Shown: piece by piece, positions 11,871-21,597 of the stretch
How the letters are laid out: every line of letters starts with the position of its first letter
Numbering within the stretch: position 1 is the stretch's first letter
Assembly: GCA_030765065.1 (NCBI GenBank)
Contig: CM060990.1
Location: 499,462,190-499,526,189, forward strand
Direction of reading: 5' to 3'
Source of the DNA: Deroplatys truncata
Taxonomy: Eukaryota > Arthropoda > Insecta > Mantodea > Mantidae
DNA: 64,000 nucleotides
Notes under the pieces: generated by a model
The model's input: only the letters and a program-made list of their open reading frames with translations
What the model was told of the DNA's origin: nothing
Databases searched by the model: none
Made by a program: the position numbers and the translations under genes

Positions 11871-12419
11871 GGACACTAAAATCAATAAAACAGTATAAAA
11901 TACTGCTCCAAATGAAGCATACTTGGACGTTAGGCCAGCACTGAATGCTAATTACTTGATAAGCAAATTCTGAGTTGAAAATAATGACTACTATTATTAT
12001 GAATGAATTATATGTGGAAACACCACAGAGAAGTAACAAATCAGTATTATAAATAAAAAAGCTCTTCATACCTAAATGTGGTGCAAATCCTACTTTCCTA
12101 ATTACTGTTATCACCAAAATCAGTTTTTGTTTAATGCCACATTTATAATGAAAAATGTTTTGGACTTAGTATGTTTTGAACCAAGCACACTGAAAATATT
12201 TTCATCAACATTAAGAAAATAAGGCAAAAAATTATATTTACCAATTTTGTAATAAATAATATCAATCCCACTTACAATAGTAGTTTTATACATTTCTCTG
12301 TACTTTTTTTGTGAGAAAGGTGAGTTTTCAAATTTTACTTGTCACTTTTTCTGTACACCTTTATGTCAATGTTTCTTTCAACAAACACAATTGTGTTTCT
12401 GTATTTAATCCATGCCCAT
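11871..12419. other. No gene recognised
   Basis: AT-rich non-coding sequence; open frames here look like chance. Confidence 0.4.
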
Positions 12420-12746
12420 CTATTGCTCCAAACAAACACATTCTTCTTCATTGTGGTTTCCACTATCGAATGTAGATTCTTCATTCACAAGCTTCAAATA
12501 AAACTTCAGCTCAGCCTCACATCTCCATTCACTCCCAAACCTCTTCTGTAAGATTGTGTCAATATCCTTCTTCTTTGCTTGGTTGATTCGGCTTTGGATT
12601 GTTAAAACTTGTACCTGTAGCATACACTCAACTGTAATTCTCTGTTTCAGTGTAGATAAGAATGGCTTAAGTACACTTGGTAGAGATAGAAGGGTATTTT
12701 TATGCTTCTTCACAACTGAAAGAAACTCAGTTTTCTCTAGAATCAT
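12420..12746 (-). CDS. Unrecognised open frame, possible terminal host exon
   Basis: A 108-codon open frame ends in TAG at 12420. Its composition is protein-like (KRITVEC, INQAKKKDIDTILQKRFGSE, EAELKFYLKLV) and richer in charged residues than the surrounding AT-rich noise. A plausible splice acceptor, pyrimidine-rich and ending TTTCTTTCAG, lies just inside the ATG, so the real feature could be a last exon from about 12711 to 12420. No family recognised. It could equally be a transposon remnant or chance. No neighbouring exon in compatible phase was found. Confidence 0.25.
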   Translation of the reverse strand: MILEKTEFLSVVKKHKNTLLSLPSVLKPFLSTLKQRITVECMLQVQVLTIQSRINQAKKKDIDTILQKRFGSEWRCEAELKFYLKLVNEESTFDSGNHNEEECVCLEQ

Positions 12747-13369
12747 CCATCTAGGATAATGAACTTTTTATTAAAGAAGGTTTTCTGAATATTCTGGTAT
12801 CAAGATTTTTCAGCTATCTTTAAATGTTTTAATTATACAAATATTTACATATTGTAAAATAATTTGTAAAATCATTTTACTTTCATCTATAGGCACTCTT
12901 TTCTCAAAAATAAAGATCATAATTCTGCCAATTTCTTTATTATGAGTTTTTATAAGTAGCTTAAGATAGCTGGTTAACTAATTGACCATTTGAGGGTATA
13001 ATTTAATTTTAAAAAATAGTCATAAGAAAATAATTTTTTGGTGTAATTTTTTTATATTTAATTTTTTTTGTGGGAACCATGTAATTACGATAAAAATCTT
13101 AACATATTAAATATAGGTAAGCATTCTGTACAACCACAAAGAATTTCAGAATAGATTTTGAGAAAAGCGTACCTGAAGTTTAAAAACTAAAATGTTACAG
13201 GAAATGGCAAAAACCAACAAGATGAGCACATAAAGAGCACCATAAGAGCTCTTTAAAGGTCCAAATAACAAAAAAATTACATAGGTATGTTCCTTATGCC
13301 ATTTATAATCCATTACAACAAGAAACATAAACTCAATTTTTTGAACCCAAATCTCTACCAAGTGTCCTT
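12747..13369. other. No gene supported
   Basis: Contains a hydrophobic minus-strand open frame (13361-13146) that ends next to a GT; not supported as a gene. Otherwise AT-rich. Confidence 0.35.
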
Positions 13370-14545
13370 AAAGGGATCATCAAACTTGTATATGGATTCC
13401 ATCTTTATAGTGAAATAGGTTTTCTAGCTTTCAAATTTTTCTTCAAAAAGATACACTTCATATCACTTATTTCTTGAAATAATGACTCATCGGTTTGATG
13501 TCTTTTAGATGCCAGTCAACCCCTAGAATTTTCAGTCACCAACTTTTCTGTACATTTCATTGTAGCTTTAGCGGTTTATAATTTTGGAATATTTCTGAAA
13601 AGATTTTACAAGTAGTATGAACATTCTATCCACATGGAGATAAGAATTTCCTCCCATAAGAAACATCATCATAACGTTCTTCAACTGAGAAGGTGACCTT
13701 CAAAGTAGCCATAAGAGTATGCCGTAAACAACATGAATGTTTCTATTCTGTCCCCAACATCCATTAGAAAAGAAACCAATGGAATGTATTTAGGCATCAC
13801 ACTGAAATTTCCTTAAAAATTCATAAGGGCAGATGCCACCTATATGGAACCTCTACTTGTCTGGTAAGTCCATGTGTAGAACACAGGAGACTTGTTAGAT
13901 ATATTTGTTATGTAACATGCATAGTGCAAATCTGCTGTGAATAGTATGTTACTCCAATTGATAACTTCGGAAGAGGATGTACTTGTTGAAAGTCAAAACT
14001 AAGTAAAACTATGTTAGACACATCTTCATAAGTTTATGAAAGGCACATGCTTTTTTTTGTGAAAAGAAGGTTCAATATTTAATTTGTTTTCATGCATCTC
14101 ATTAGCAGTTGCTTTCACAAGATGGAACATGTGCATACAATAGCTACAGGTACCTGTATCAGGCTCTCTAAATCCCAAATTGTGTTCTGTTAGAAATACT
14201 TTTTGATAAAACTGCTTTTTCACTTTTAACATCTCTGAAACTTTGGAACTGTAAATTTTGAATAATTTGTTTATAGAAAGATCAAATGAAAGATAGATTC
14301 TCTTACTTTTTGCCTAGAGTAGTGGCTTTCTTTGCTTGCAAAGAGCCAATGAAATCCATAACTGACCATTCCTTAGCAGCAACTATTTGGAATTTTTGAT
14401 CCCCTTCCCTTCTTTCACTAATCTCTTTACTTCTTTTATGCAAGAAGCTATGGCATTTAGCCTTCTTCTTGATAAACTGAACAATTTGGAGAAGAACTTT
14501 GTGCAATCCATCTCTTCCTCATTTTGCTTTCTTAACTGAAAATAA
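13370..14545 (-). pseudogene. Second unnamed transposase-like family (ESHYSR / DLSI / DTCSYC motifs), degenerate
   Basis: Read on the minus strand over three frames, the order is: ESHYSRQK (near 14310), IYLSFDLSINKLFKIY (14290-14240), MLKVKKQFYQKVF and TEHNLGFREPDTGTCSYC (14232-14140), KLNIEPSFHKKK (14070-14045), YTWTYQTSRGSI (near 13860), PLVSFLMDVGDRIE (13785-13750) and DWHLKDIKPMSHYFKK (near 13520). From memory these match a large set of uncharacterised arthropod proteins with SHYSR, YLS-x-x-LSI-x-x-x-Y, FNL-x-F-x-x-PR-x-DTC-x-x-C and W-x-E-x-x-x-RGS-x-E followed by a CGGQN block. CGGQN has decayed to VGDRIE here. A DDE-type transposase is likely but inferred. Ends of the element were not found. 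Confidence 0.5.
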
Positions 14546-14638
14546 TATAAAATAAATAAGTTGCTATTAAATTTAATTTAACTACTCATGGTAATGTTTG
14601 CAAATATACAAAGAATTATTTTAGGCTACCAAAAGAGA

Positions 14639-14666
14639 TGATGATGATGATGATGATGATGATGAT
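14639..14666. repeat. (ATG)n microsatellite, left half, with hAT target duplication
   Basis: GAT/ATG repeat broken by the hAT element. The last eight bases, ATGATGAT (14659-14666), are the left target-site duplication. Confidence 0.9.
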
Positions 14667-16888
14667 CAGAGACTGGAACTTAGACAGAATGCCTTTTTAA
14701 ATGTGTCAAATCTATCTTCAATTTGAAAGTGAATCTGTAGGAAGTACACCTTTGTGATTGAAATGCCACTGTTTTATGTTGCCTTTTTAATTATAAAGGC
14801 CTATTTTAAGAAATAAATGTTTTTGTTGCCTTTATTTCATTATTTATCTATTATTTATTAATTATTAAACATTTCCTTCAGGTACATTTTATTTCAATAA
14901 CCGTTAGTCCGTGACAATGAAAGTTAGTTCGCCGAATGTATATTATTGTTTTTAAGTTGAAAACAACATAGGCATCCTTCATTGAGTTCATTATTTGCTT
15001 TGCAACAATGAGTGCTGCCGTGCAAATAAATGTATAGATAACAGAAAGCATTTGAATTACTGCTTGTGTTTATTTTAAAAGGCAATAATGAGTGCGGGTC
15101 TAAATTTGTTTTTCTTTCAGTTTTCATTGTGACACTGTTGTAGCTAACAGCAAGATGCCAAAATTCAGTGTTTCTTTATGCAGTAAACTACAAATTTGCT
15201 TAATACTTTTGGATCCAACGTATTTTGTACCGACGGTAAAGTACTCACATGCAAAGCATGCGAGCAGTCAGTGAACTACGAAAAGAAGTATTTTATATCA
15301 CAGCATATTGGCACAATAAAACACAAAAATGCACTTTCCAAGGCTACTGGGAAGAAGATTTCTTTGCTTCCAACAGTAATTACAACATTGAGTCGAAAAT
15401 TCCAGTTTGCATTCAACTTATGTAAAGCTTTCCTCAGCGCCAGAATCCCTTTGTGGAAATTACAGAATCCTAAATTATCACAGTTTTTGGAGAAGTATAC
15501 TAACCAAACTGTACCTAGCGAGTCAAGTTTGTGAAAATGTCATACCGAATGTTACGATGACACAATGGAAATCATTAAAGATAAAATGAAAAATAAAAAG
15601 ATCTGGATTTCTATTGACCAGTCAACTGATACCATGGGTCATTTCAATGCAATTGTTGTTATTGGACCATTAGATCCTAATGAAGATGAATCAATGAAAC
15701 CATCCCTGCTTACAACAGAGTGCCTTGAGAAAGTTAACAATTCAACTATTGCGCAGTTATTCACCAGTTCATTAAAGTTGCTGTGGCCTGAAGAGATTCA
15801 ATACGACGTCTTACTTTTCATCAGTAATGCTGCACCATATATGAAAAAAGGCTGGAATAGCATTAAAAGTGCTATTTCCAAACCTGCTTCACGTGACCTG
15901 CATAGCACATGGCTTTCACAGGGTGTCAGAAGAGATACAATGCTTGTTTCCGATGTTGACAAATTGATTTCCAGTATTAAGAAGATCTCTGTGAAAGCCC
16001 CATCAAGAATCCTGACATTTAAATCCATTGCACCAGATGTACCTCTGCCCCCCCCCAACCTATCATAATGAGATGGGGGACATGGATCTCAGCAGCACTT
16101 TACTACACTTCAAATTTCCAGAGTATAACTGAGGTGGTGAATGCTCTGGAGGATGAAACATCTTCATTGTAGCAGCCAAGAAACTTCTCAACTCTTCGGA
16201 AGTGAAAAATGACTTAACTTTCATTGTGGCGAGTTTGGGTTCCTGCCACAAGTGATCTGCCAGCTTCAAGAAAGAGGACAACCTTTAACAAAGTAAGTGA
16301 AAATTGTGGATGATGCAGTGCAAAGACTTGGCAGTGCACCAGGGAAACGGGGTACATTAGTTTATGAAAAGTGTAAGAAAGTGTTATCGAAAACTTGTGA
16401 TCTGGATAAGCTTAGAAACATTTAAAAAATTGTACAAGGTGACAATTCTGTTGCAGTTGAATTTTATCCTACAATGATGCTATGTTTTAGATTTGCTCTA
16501 ATAACCTCTGTCAATGTTGAGAGGTCACTTTCTCATATGAAAAATGTGTTATCTGACAGGAGACTCAACATGACCCCAGAGAGCTTAAAAAAGCATTTAG
16601 TTGTCATGTGTAATGAATAAGGCATTCAATACACAGGTCTTTTTAAAAAATATTTCATTTTTGTGTCAATTACAACACTAGCATTTTGTTTAAAACTTTG
16701 AAGTTCTTTAAAATATGATGATCAAGTTATTAAATAGTGTAATCTATTAAATAAATGGGTTTTTACAATTGCCTTTTATTGGCTGTATTAGTATTTATAA
16801 TGCTTTTTTTTCCTGCCTATTTTAGCTATTCATAATGCCTTTTTGCCTGCCTATTTTAATGATTTATAATGCCTAAACTTCCGATCTC

Positions 16889-16890
<2 letters not shown>
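14667..16890 (+). mobile_element. Complete hAT element with BED/CGGBP1-like transposase
   Basis: Both ends are visible: the left begins CAGAGACTGGAACTTAG and the right, reversed, begins CAGAGATCGGAAGTTTAG. The 8 bp direct repeats ATGATGAT lie at 14659-14666 and 16891-16898. CAGAG-type ends and 8 bp duplications are diagnostic of hAT. Length is 2224 bp. A non-identical short TIR and a broken transposase indicate an old copy. Because it entered a microsatellite, the duplication cannot be proven distinct from the repeat itself, but the spacing and both terminal repeats agree. Confidence 0.85.
15157..16620 (+). pseudogene. hAT transposase, broken
   Basis: Starts MPKFSVS at 15157, then (one frame over, 15196-15531) FGSNVFCTDGKVLTCKACE and HIGTIKHKNA, a BED/C2H2-like N-terminus as in CGGBP1 and related hAT proteins. 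LCKAFLSARIPLWKLQNPKL and FLEKYTNQTVP follow. A TGA at about 15532 breaks the frame. The catalytic region resumes at 15565 with KIWISIDQSTDTMGHFNAIV (first Asp in SIDQSTD). The C-terminal dimerisation block is SVNVERSLSHMKNVLSDRR (near 16510-16565), ending at the TAA near 16620. Part of the middle between 16060 and 16300 is lost or out of frame. Confidence 0.75.

Positions 16891-16923
<33 letters not shown>
16891..16923. repeat. (ATG)n microsatellite, right half
   Basis: Continuation of the tract at 14639-14666; the first eight bases are the right hAT target duplication. Confidence 0.9.
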
Positions 16924-16924
<1 letters not shown>

Positions 16925-17997
16925 GGATAAAGTAGCTTTAAACTTGCAAAGTATTAATATTTAACTGAATAATTATTTAGGTCTTTTTTCCATTTTCTTC
17001 AGATCTCCTCCATCATCCCTTTGTTGTCAAGATGACCATGAGAGATGACAACAGTCTATCTTGCTCAATTTTATATGGTTTATTACAAATTTATTTTCTC
17101 ACTTGCTGAAGGTAGAAAACCAGTATGCTGTCACATATGAACCTCCCTTCTTTATGTTGGCAAGATGGCAAAAAATTCATTAGGTTTGGGTTTTTATCGC
17201 TGTATCTAAAGGGACATGTAAGAAGAATACTTCTCGCTATCCTTTTAAAACTAGCATGAAAGGTAAAACAACACAGAAAGTCATTTCAATATCCAGTGCA
17301 GATTTACACTGCATTTAGTTGCATCAAAGTAATGCAATAAATATATTATTTTAATGGCAGGACAGAAGCTTTTTACCTGACTTTTACATACTTGCTTCTC
17401 TTCATTTCCTGCATTTTCATACTCTTTCTTGTTCTTCTATTGCTGCCTATAACAGTTATTTATTTCCTTTTCCATGCTGTAGTACTTCAGCAAATCTATT
17501 ATCAATGCTTCCTTGACACAGCTTTCTATCTCAGATCTTCAAATAAGTAGATTAATTTTTATTCATTCATTTAGGGAGATGTAATATTGCTAACAAGAAC
17601 CAAGGAAGCAATATCTGATATTGTTTGGCAGCAAACATGCACTTCTAGTTCCAGAATGCAAACACAGCAACTAAAGTATATATTTACACAGGACATATAA
17701 GCAATTCTATGCTAATGTAAAATGGTGCATTCTGATCCATTTGTCTCAGTGGACTTAGTGCTTTTTGAACTAATTGCTATATTTCAAAGCCATTTTATAA
17801 TAGGAAGGAGTGCTATTTGAAACAAATGAATTATACAGATTGACTCAGCACTATTGAAATAGGGGGAATCCATATCAAAAAGTACTTCATCCTTGTGTGG
17901 ACAAAGTGTGTTTTGTTCTGATGCTCCTCATTTATAAACAATGCTACATGATATGATAAATAAACAAACTGGAAGTGGTATACAGTGAAGCACAATT
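16924..17997. other. No gene recognised
   Basis: About 1 kb of AT-rich sequence without recognisable coding or repeats. Confidence 0.4.
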
Positions 17998-18424
17998 ATG
18001 ACTTAATTAACATTGAGTCAGCATTAACACTTAATGCTTCACTAACTTAACTTACATGTAGAACATGTTTCACAGATGTCTGCATCATCAGCTACATTCA
18101 ACTGCTGGAATGATTTGATGTATTCCCTTTGGAATCTTGAGGCTGTCCTACTGGACCACTGATGAATCTATGGAGTGAGTTTTGATAAATTTTTAAATCC
18201 CTTGCATATGACTTTTGAAATCTCCATTGAAGACAACCCACCCATAGATTCATCAGTGGTCCAGTAGGAGAGCCTCAAGATTTCAAAGGGAACACATCAA
18301 ATCATTCTGGCAGTCGAATGTAGTTGATGATACTGACAATGCCTGTGAAACATATTCTATGTATAAGTAAAGTTAGTGAAGCATTAAGTGTTAATTTTTA
18401 CTTAGTCTTACTTAAATAAGTCAA
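17998..18424. mobile_element. Fold-back MITE 1
   Basis: Two arms of about 155 bp (about 18022-18176 and 18240-18393) are near-perfect reverse complements, e.g. GATTCATCAGTGGTCCAGTA on one strand in one arm and its complement in the other. They are separated by about 65 bp. Outer ends continue as weaker inverted repeats starting TGACTTA. The unit carries no gene. This is a non-autonomous fold-back element that could form a long hairpin RNA or cruciform. Confidence 0.75.
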
Positions 18425-18639
18425 TACCTACATTATTTACATTTAGGCTATCTTCCCAAAGAAATTTCTCTCATTGTCTCCATGCAATTGCCACAACAGT
18501 AGAGATAGCCACACATTAAATATGGCTACATGTTTTTTAATCTTTCTTCTCAAGCTCAACCATTGTATGCACCTGCTTTTGGTGCATTCAGATGAGCAAG
18601 AGGTCATTGCAGTTTTTAAAGTGAAAATTAGATGTTAAG

Positions 18640-19829
18640 AAGTGTGCTTGAAGATGGCTATATATTAAAGTCATTTGCAAAGGATTTTATTTATTTGGGT
18701 GTAAAAGTTGATAAATAGTACTGGAGAGTGGATGAATTCTAAAGAAATGGCATTGAAATCAGCATTGAAATTGGTCAGTAAATGTCTGTACAAAGCTCCA
18801 ATGATGAATATGATATGGCTGGAACAGAACTATAAGGCTTTAGTGGAGTCAAGATGGCTGTATGGGCTGGGATACAGAGGAAGGTTAGGAAGACATGGAC
18901 ATGTTACTGAAAATGTTTTGTAAATTGATTTTAAGAGTGTCATATAAAATGTAACTCTGCAGGGGGAGGCCCTATGTTAGAATTAGGCAAAGTGAGTGTA
19001 TGAGGAATGATTATGCAGAGATTACTGAAATGTTGGTTTAGAATTTATCACATTCCACAGGGAAATATTTGTAAAGATTGGTTAAATGTACAAGAAAAGT
19101 GTATTCACCCAAATAATTGGCTAGGTGAAATTAGGCACCAACTTACAATAAATGGTATGTGCAATGTATGGCTAGGAAGAGAGGGTATGTTGATGGGATT
19201 CTGGGAATTAATTAGATGCCAGTCAGAAGATATAGATGACAGTATTTATGGACAATGTTGGAAAAGCGGTTCTCTAAAGGTTTATAAAGATTTTGGAAGT
19301 AATGATGGGAAAGATGTGTATATCCAGAGGTATAATAGGGATCAAAGAGAAGGTATTGCATGGTTTAAACTGGGAGCTTAGAGATTAAAAGGTTGCAGGG
19401 AAGGGACAGAAGAATTGCCTTTATGAAGGCATAAACAAGATGCAAACCACATTTTATTAAAATGCAAAGGCACAGATATCTGGAAGAAGGAGTTTATTCA
19501 AAATAAATCATTGAAGATTGCAAAAATAGCAGTAATTTAAAAAAAAAAACTTTTGGAAACAATCTCAAATTATTAATTTAAGATATTTCTTATTTAAGTT
19601 AAGAATAAATGGATCTGGTCAGTAATTAAATTTAAGTATGTAGCACAAAATAGTTTTTTAATTATAAAGTATGATCATAGTTTGGTAACAGCAGTGTATG
19701 AGCTATCAACAATAATTGTAGAAAGTAGTATTGTTTATTTTTTGTATGATCTGGAATAGAATATGGGTTAGACCCAGGCCATATAAACACTGTAAAGTGC
19801 TTAGTGCAAATAAACAAATAAATAAATTA
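18640..19829 (+). mobile_element. LINE L, 5'-truncated copy of the G/H/I/K/F LINE family
   Basis: The visible order matches the C-terminal half of LINEs G and H: FAKDFIYLGVKVDK (about 18675-18716), then MQRLLKCWFRIYHIPQGNIC (19010-19070), then VWLGREGMLMGFWELIR (19160-19215), then REGIAWFKLGA (19350-19381), then NHILLKCKGTDIWKKEF (19445-19490, the zinc-binding His/Cys block). Equivalent text in LINE H is ALKFWFRILNLGKSN and REKYIDIVNKEERESIAWLR. Stops separate the blocks. The 3' end carries AAACAAATAAATAAATT near 19808-19829. Confidence 0.7.
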
Positions 19830-20255
19830 TACTCAATTTTTACCAATTTTGAAATTCATTAGTTACTCTGATCACATTATACTCATGTACACATGCAAAC
19901 ACATTAATTTCATAGCCAGTCAGTCACACATAAATGCTTAAAACATATTAACGAGCACATTTTTGCCCTCTTTGCCAGGTGCAAGCAGTTTCAGTTCCTC
20001 TAGGAGCACTAGCAAGGAGCCTAATTATATCATTATAAGGTCTGTGCTTCTAGCATTGATTGCTCTGGTAGAGAAAAGAATACTCTTATAAGTTATAAGA
20101 AATTATTTCCTGCCAAAACTTCTAGTAACATATCAATATACTGATTTATTTTCATGTCTCATTTTGTAACTCAATAAAGCCTCTGTAACTCAAAACTAAT
20201 GACAGCAGCACTGCAGAATTGCTTTTAAAAAACTCAATATACTAACACTAACTTC
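19830..20255. other. No gene recognised
   Basis: AT-rich; nothing recognised. Confidence 0.4.
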
Positions 20256-20268
20256 TGTGTGTGTGTGT

Positions 20269-20571
20269 TTATTATTATTATTATTATTATTTTTTTTTGT
20301 TTTTTATTTATAGACACTCTTTAACTACTATGGTCCTTAGCATCCCATTTTATACTGGGCATGAAAGACCAGAAGGTTTGCTTAGAGGCCTCTATTTAGG
20401 TTCTTTTGCGTGCCTAAATCTATAACACAGGACCACCAGCTATACTTCCCTTCCAAAGGAAGCCATGCTAAAGATTTTTATACCCGAAAAAATCCATTGC
20501 CCTCCACTAGGTTTGAACCTGCGACCTCGGAAACTGGAGGCTAACATGATACCCTTAGACCATGGAAGGCC

Positions 20572-20573
<2 letters not shown>
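20269..20573 (-). mobile_element. tRNA-derived SINE inside a (GT)n tract
   Basis: On the minus strand the unit starts with a tRNA-like head (20570-20499), continues with a unique body of about 190 bp, and ends in an A-rich and (AAT)n tail at about 20320-20269. It is flanked on both sides by GT repeats (20256-20268 and 20574-20620). That fits insertion into a microsatellite with a target duplication hidden in the repeat. Internal pol III promoter elements of the tRNA head would drive transcription. Confidence 0.7.
20499..20570 (-). other. tRNA-like SINE head (pol III promoter)
   Basis: Minus-strand 72 nt segment whose ends GCCTTCC and GGAGGGC form a seven-pair acceptor stem with one G-U. A-box-like TGGTCTAAGGGTATCA and B-box GGTTCAAACC are at the expected spacing. 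The T stem is imperfect and the tail continues into a SINE body, so it is not read as a functional tRNA gene. Confidence 0.7.

Positions 20574-20620
<47 letters not shown>
20574..20620. repeat. (GT)n microsatellite
   Basis: Uninterrupted GT run; a short GT run at 20256-20268 on the other side of the SINE is probably the same original tract. Confidence 0.95.
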
Positions 20621-20621
<1 letters not shown>

Positions 20622-20622
<1 letters not shown>

Positions 20623-21085
20623 AATATACAAATACTTAAAATATGTTCTAAAAACCCATAAAGAAGACAAAGATATTCATATTTATGAATAATACTTGAA
20701 CAAACAAAAACTACTTTACAAAACAAATTAAGAGGCTCATTAGAACATAAACATATTGAAAGCAATGCTAAAGATTTATAGTATCATTTACCTCACTTGA
20801 TTAAATAAATAGATGAGGAAGCATAACAATAAAGCAAATTAAGTCTTATCTTATTAAGAAAGCCATCTATCATAGTATAAAAATATTAAATAGCAAAGGT
20901 ATATAATGGTTAACTTATTAAAAGTTTATGCTAAAATTATACATATAGACAGTACTACCTCTCCTCAAATTGTACCTTTTTGTATATTTATTTATGGTTA
21001 AATTATAACTTCTTGTATACTTTATTTCATATGATATAACCTTGTAAAGGCATTACTGGTGAATAAGTGTGAATCTGAATATCAG
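20622..21085 (+). repeat. 5'-truncated copy of the LINE C family
   Basis: Aligns with the 3' part of LINE C at 25380-25896: shared stretches include AAGAGGCTC, TTGAAAGCAATGC and CATTTACCT in the same order, and the end (GGTGAATAAGTGTGAATCTGA) matches the LINE C tail. Only the distal C-terminal coding part and 3' UTR are present. Confidence 0.7.
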
Positions 21086-21289
21086 TTTGCTTCTGTGCTT
21101 TAATGTATGGTACTGAATCAAATGTCTAAAAACAATTGCTTTAAAAAATAAATGAACAAATCAACTGACTGAAATATAAATGGAATGAATGGAAAACAGA
21201 ACATGCACAGTTAAATTAATTACTCATGCTAAGAGGACTTCTTGGATAACTCTTATTTATGTGGAACACAAATATCAAATTTAACTTAC

Positions 21290-21439
21290 TAATGTGCAAG
21301 GAAAAAAGAGAGTTGTAAATATGAAGTCTTTTGCCTTCCTGATCTTGCCTTGAAAGCCTGTAACAGCAGCTTGGCCTTGCTTTTTTAGGCGAAGAATGTC
21401 TTCTGCAAGGCATATGACAAAGTATACCAGCTGCACAGT
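21290..21439 (-). CDS. Internal exon of an AIG1/ADTRP (FAR-17a) family membrane protein
   Basis: A 150 bp minus-strand segment encodes exactly 50 codons without a stop. It is bounded by an acceptor ending TTATTTCAG and a donor GTAAGTTAA, both canonical. The protein reads TVQLVYFVICLAEDILRLKK, then after a Lys/Gln-rich linker KAKDFIFTTLFFPCTL. This matches the second-TM-to-third-TM stretch of AIG1-family proteins (LQ-x-x-YFGICLL-x-D, then LRD-x-x-F-TTLAFP), which are multi-pass membrane hydrolases of fatty-acid esters of hydroxy fatty acids. No other exons were found, so introns are long and filled with transposons or leave the window. It is the best host gene evidence here. Confidence 0.65.
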
Positions 21440-21503
21440 CTGAAATAATATAGTGAAGCAATGGATTGTCAGTTCTTTAAAACAAGCTGAATTTAAGAAA
21501 GTG

Positions 21504-21597
21504 TGGTAGTGGAGGCGGTGGCGGTGGCGGCGGCAGTGGTGGTGGCGGTGGCAGTGGTGGTGGCAGTGGTGGTGGCAGTGGCAGTGGCGGTGGCAGC
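21504..21597. repeat. GGT/GGC/AGT trinucleotide tract
   Basis: Imperfect run of GGTGGC, GGCAGT and GGTGGT units; GC-rich against an AT-rich background. Frames through it are repeat artefacts. Confidence 0.85.

Noticed and set aside
12420-12746. 108-codon minus-strand frame as a real gene
   Set aside because: Kept only as a low-confidence feature: no family recognised and no partner exon in compatible phase.
13146-13361. Hydrophobic minus-strand frame ending at a GT, possible membrane-protein exon
   Set aside because: No pyrimidine tract at a credible acceptor, phase does not join the frame at 12420, and the region adjoins transposon remains.
20499-20570. Functional tRNA gene
   Set aside because: T stem is imperfect, no pol III terminator follows directly, and the transcript would run into a SINE body with an A-rich tail.
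20440-20765. Open frames on both strands through the GT repeat
   Set aside because: Poly His-Thr or Cys-Val runs are products of the microsatellite.
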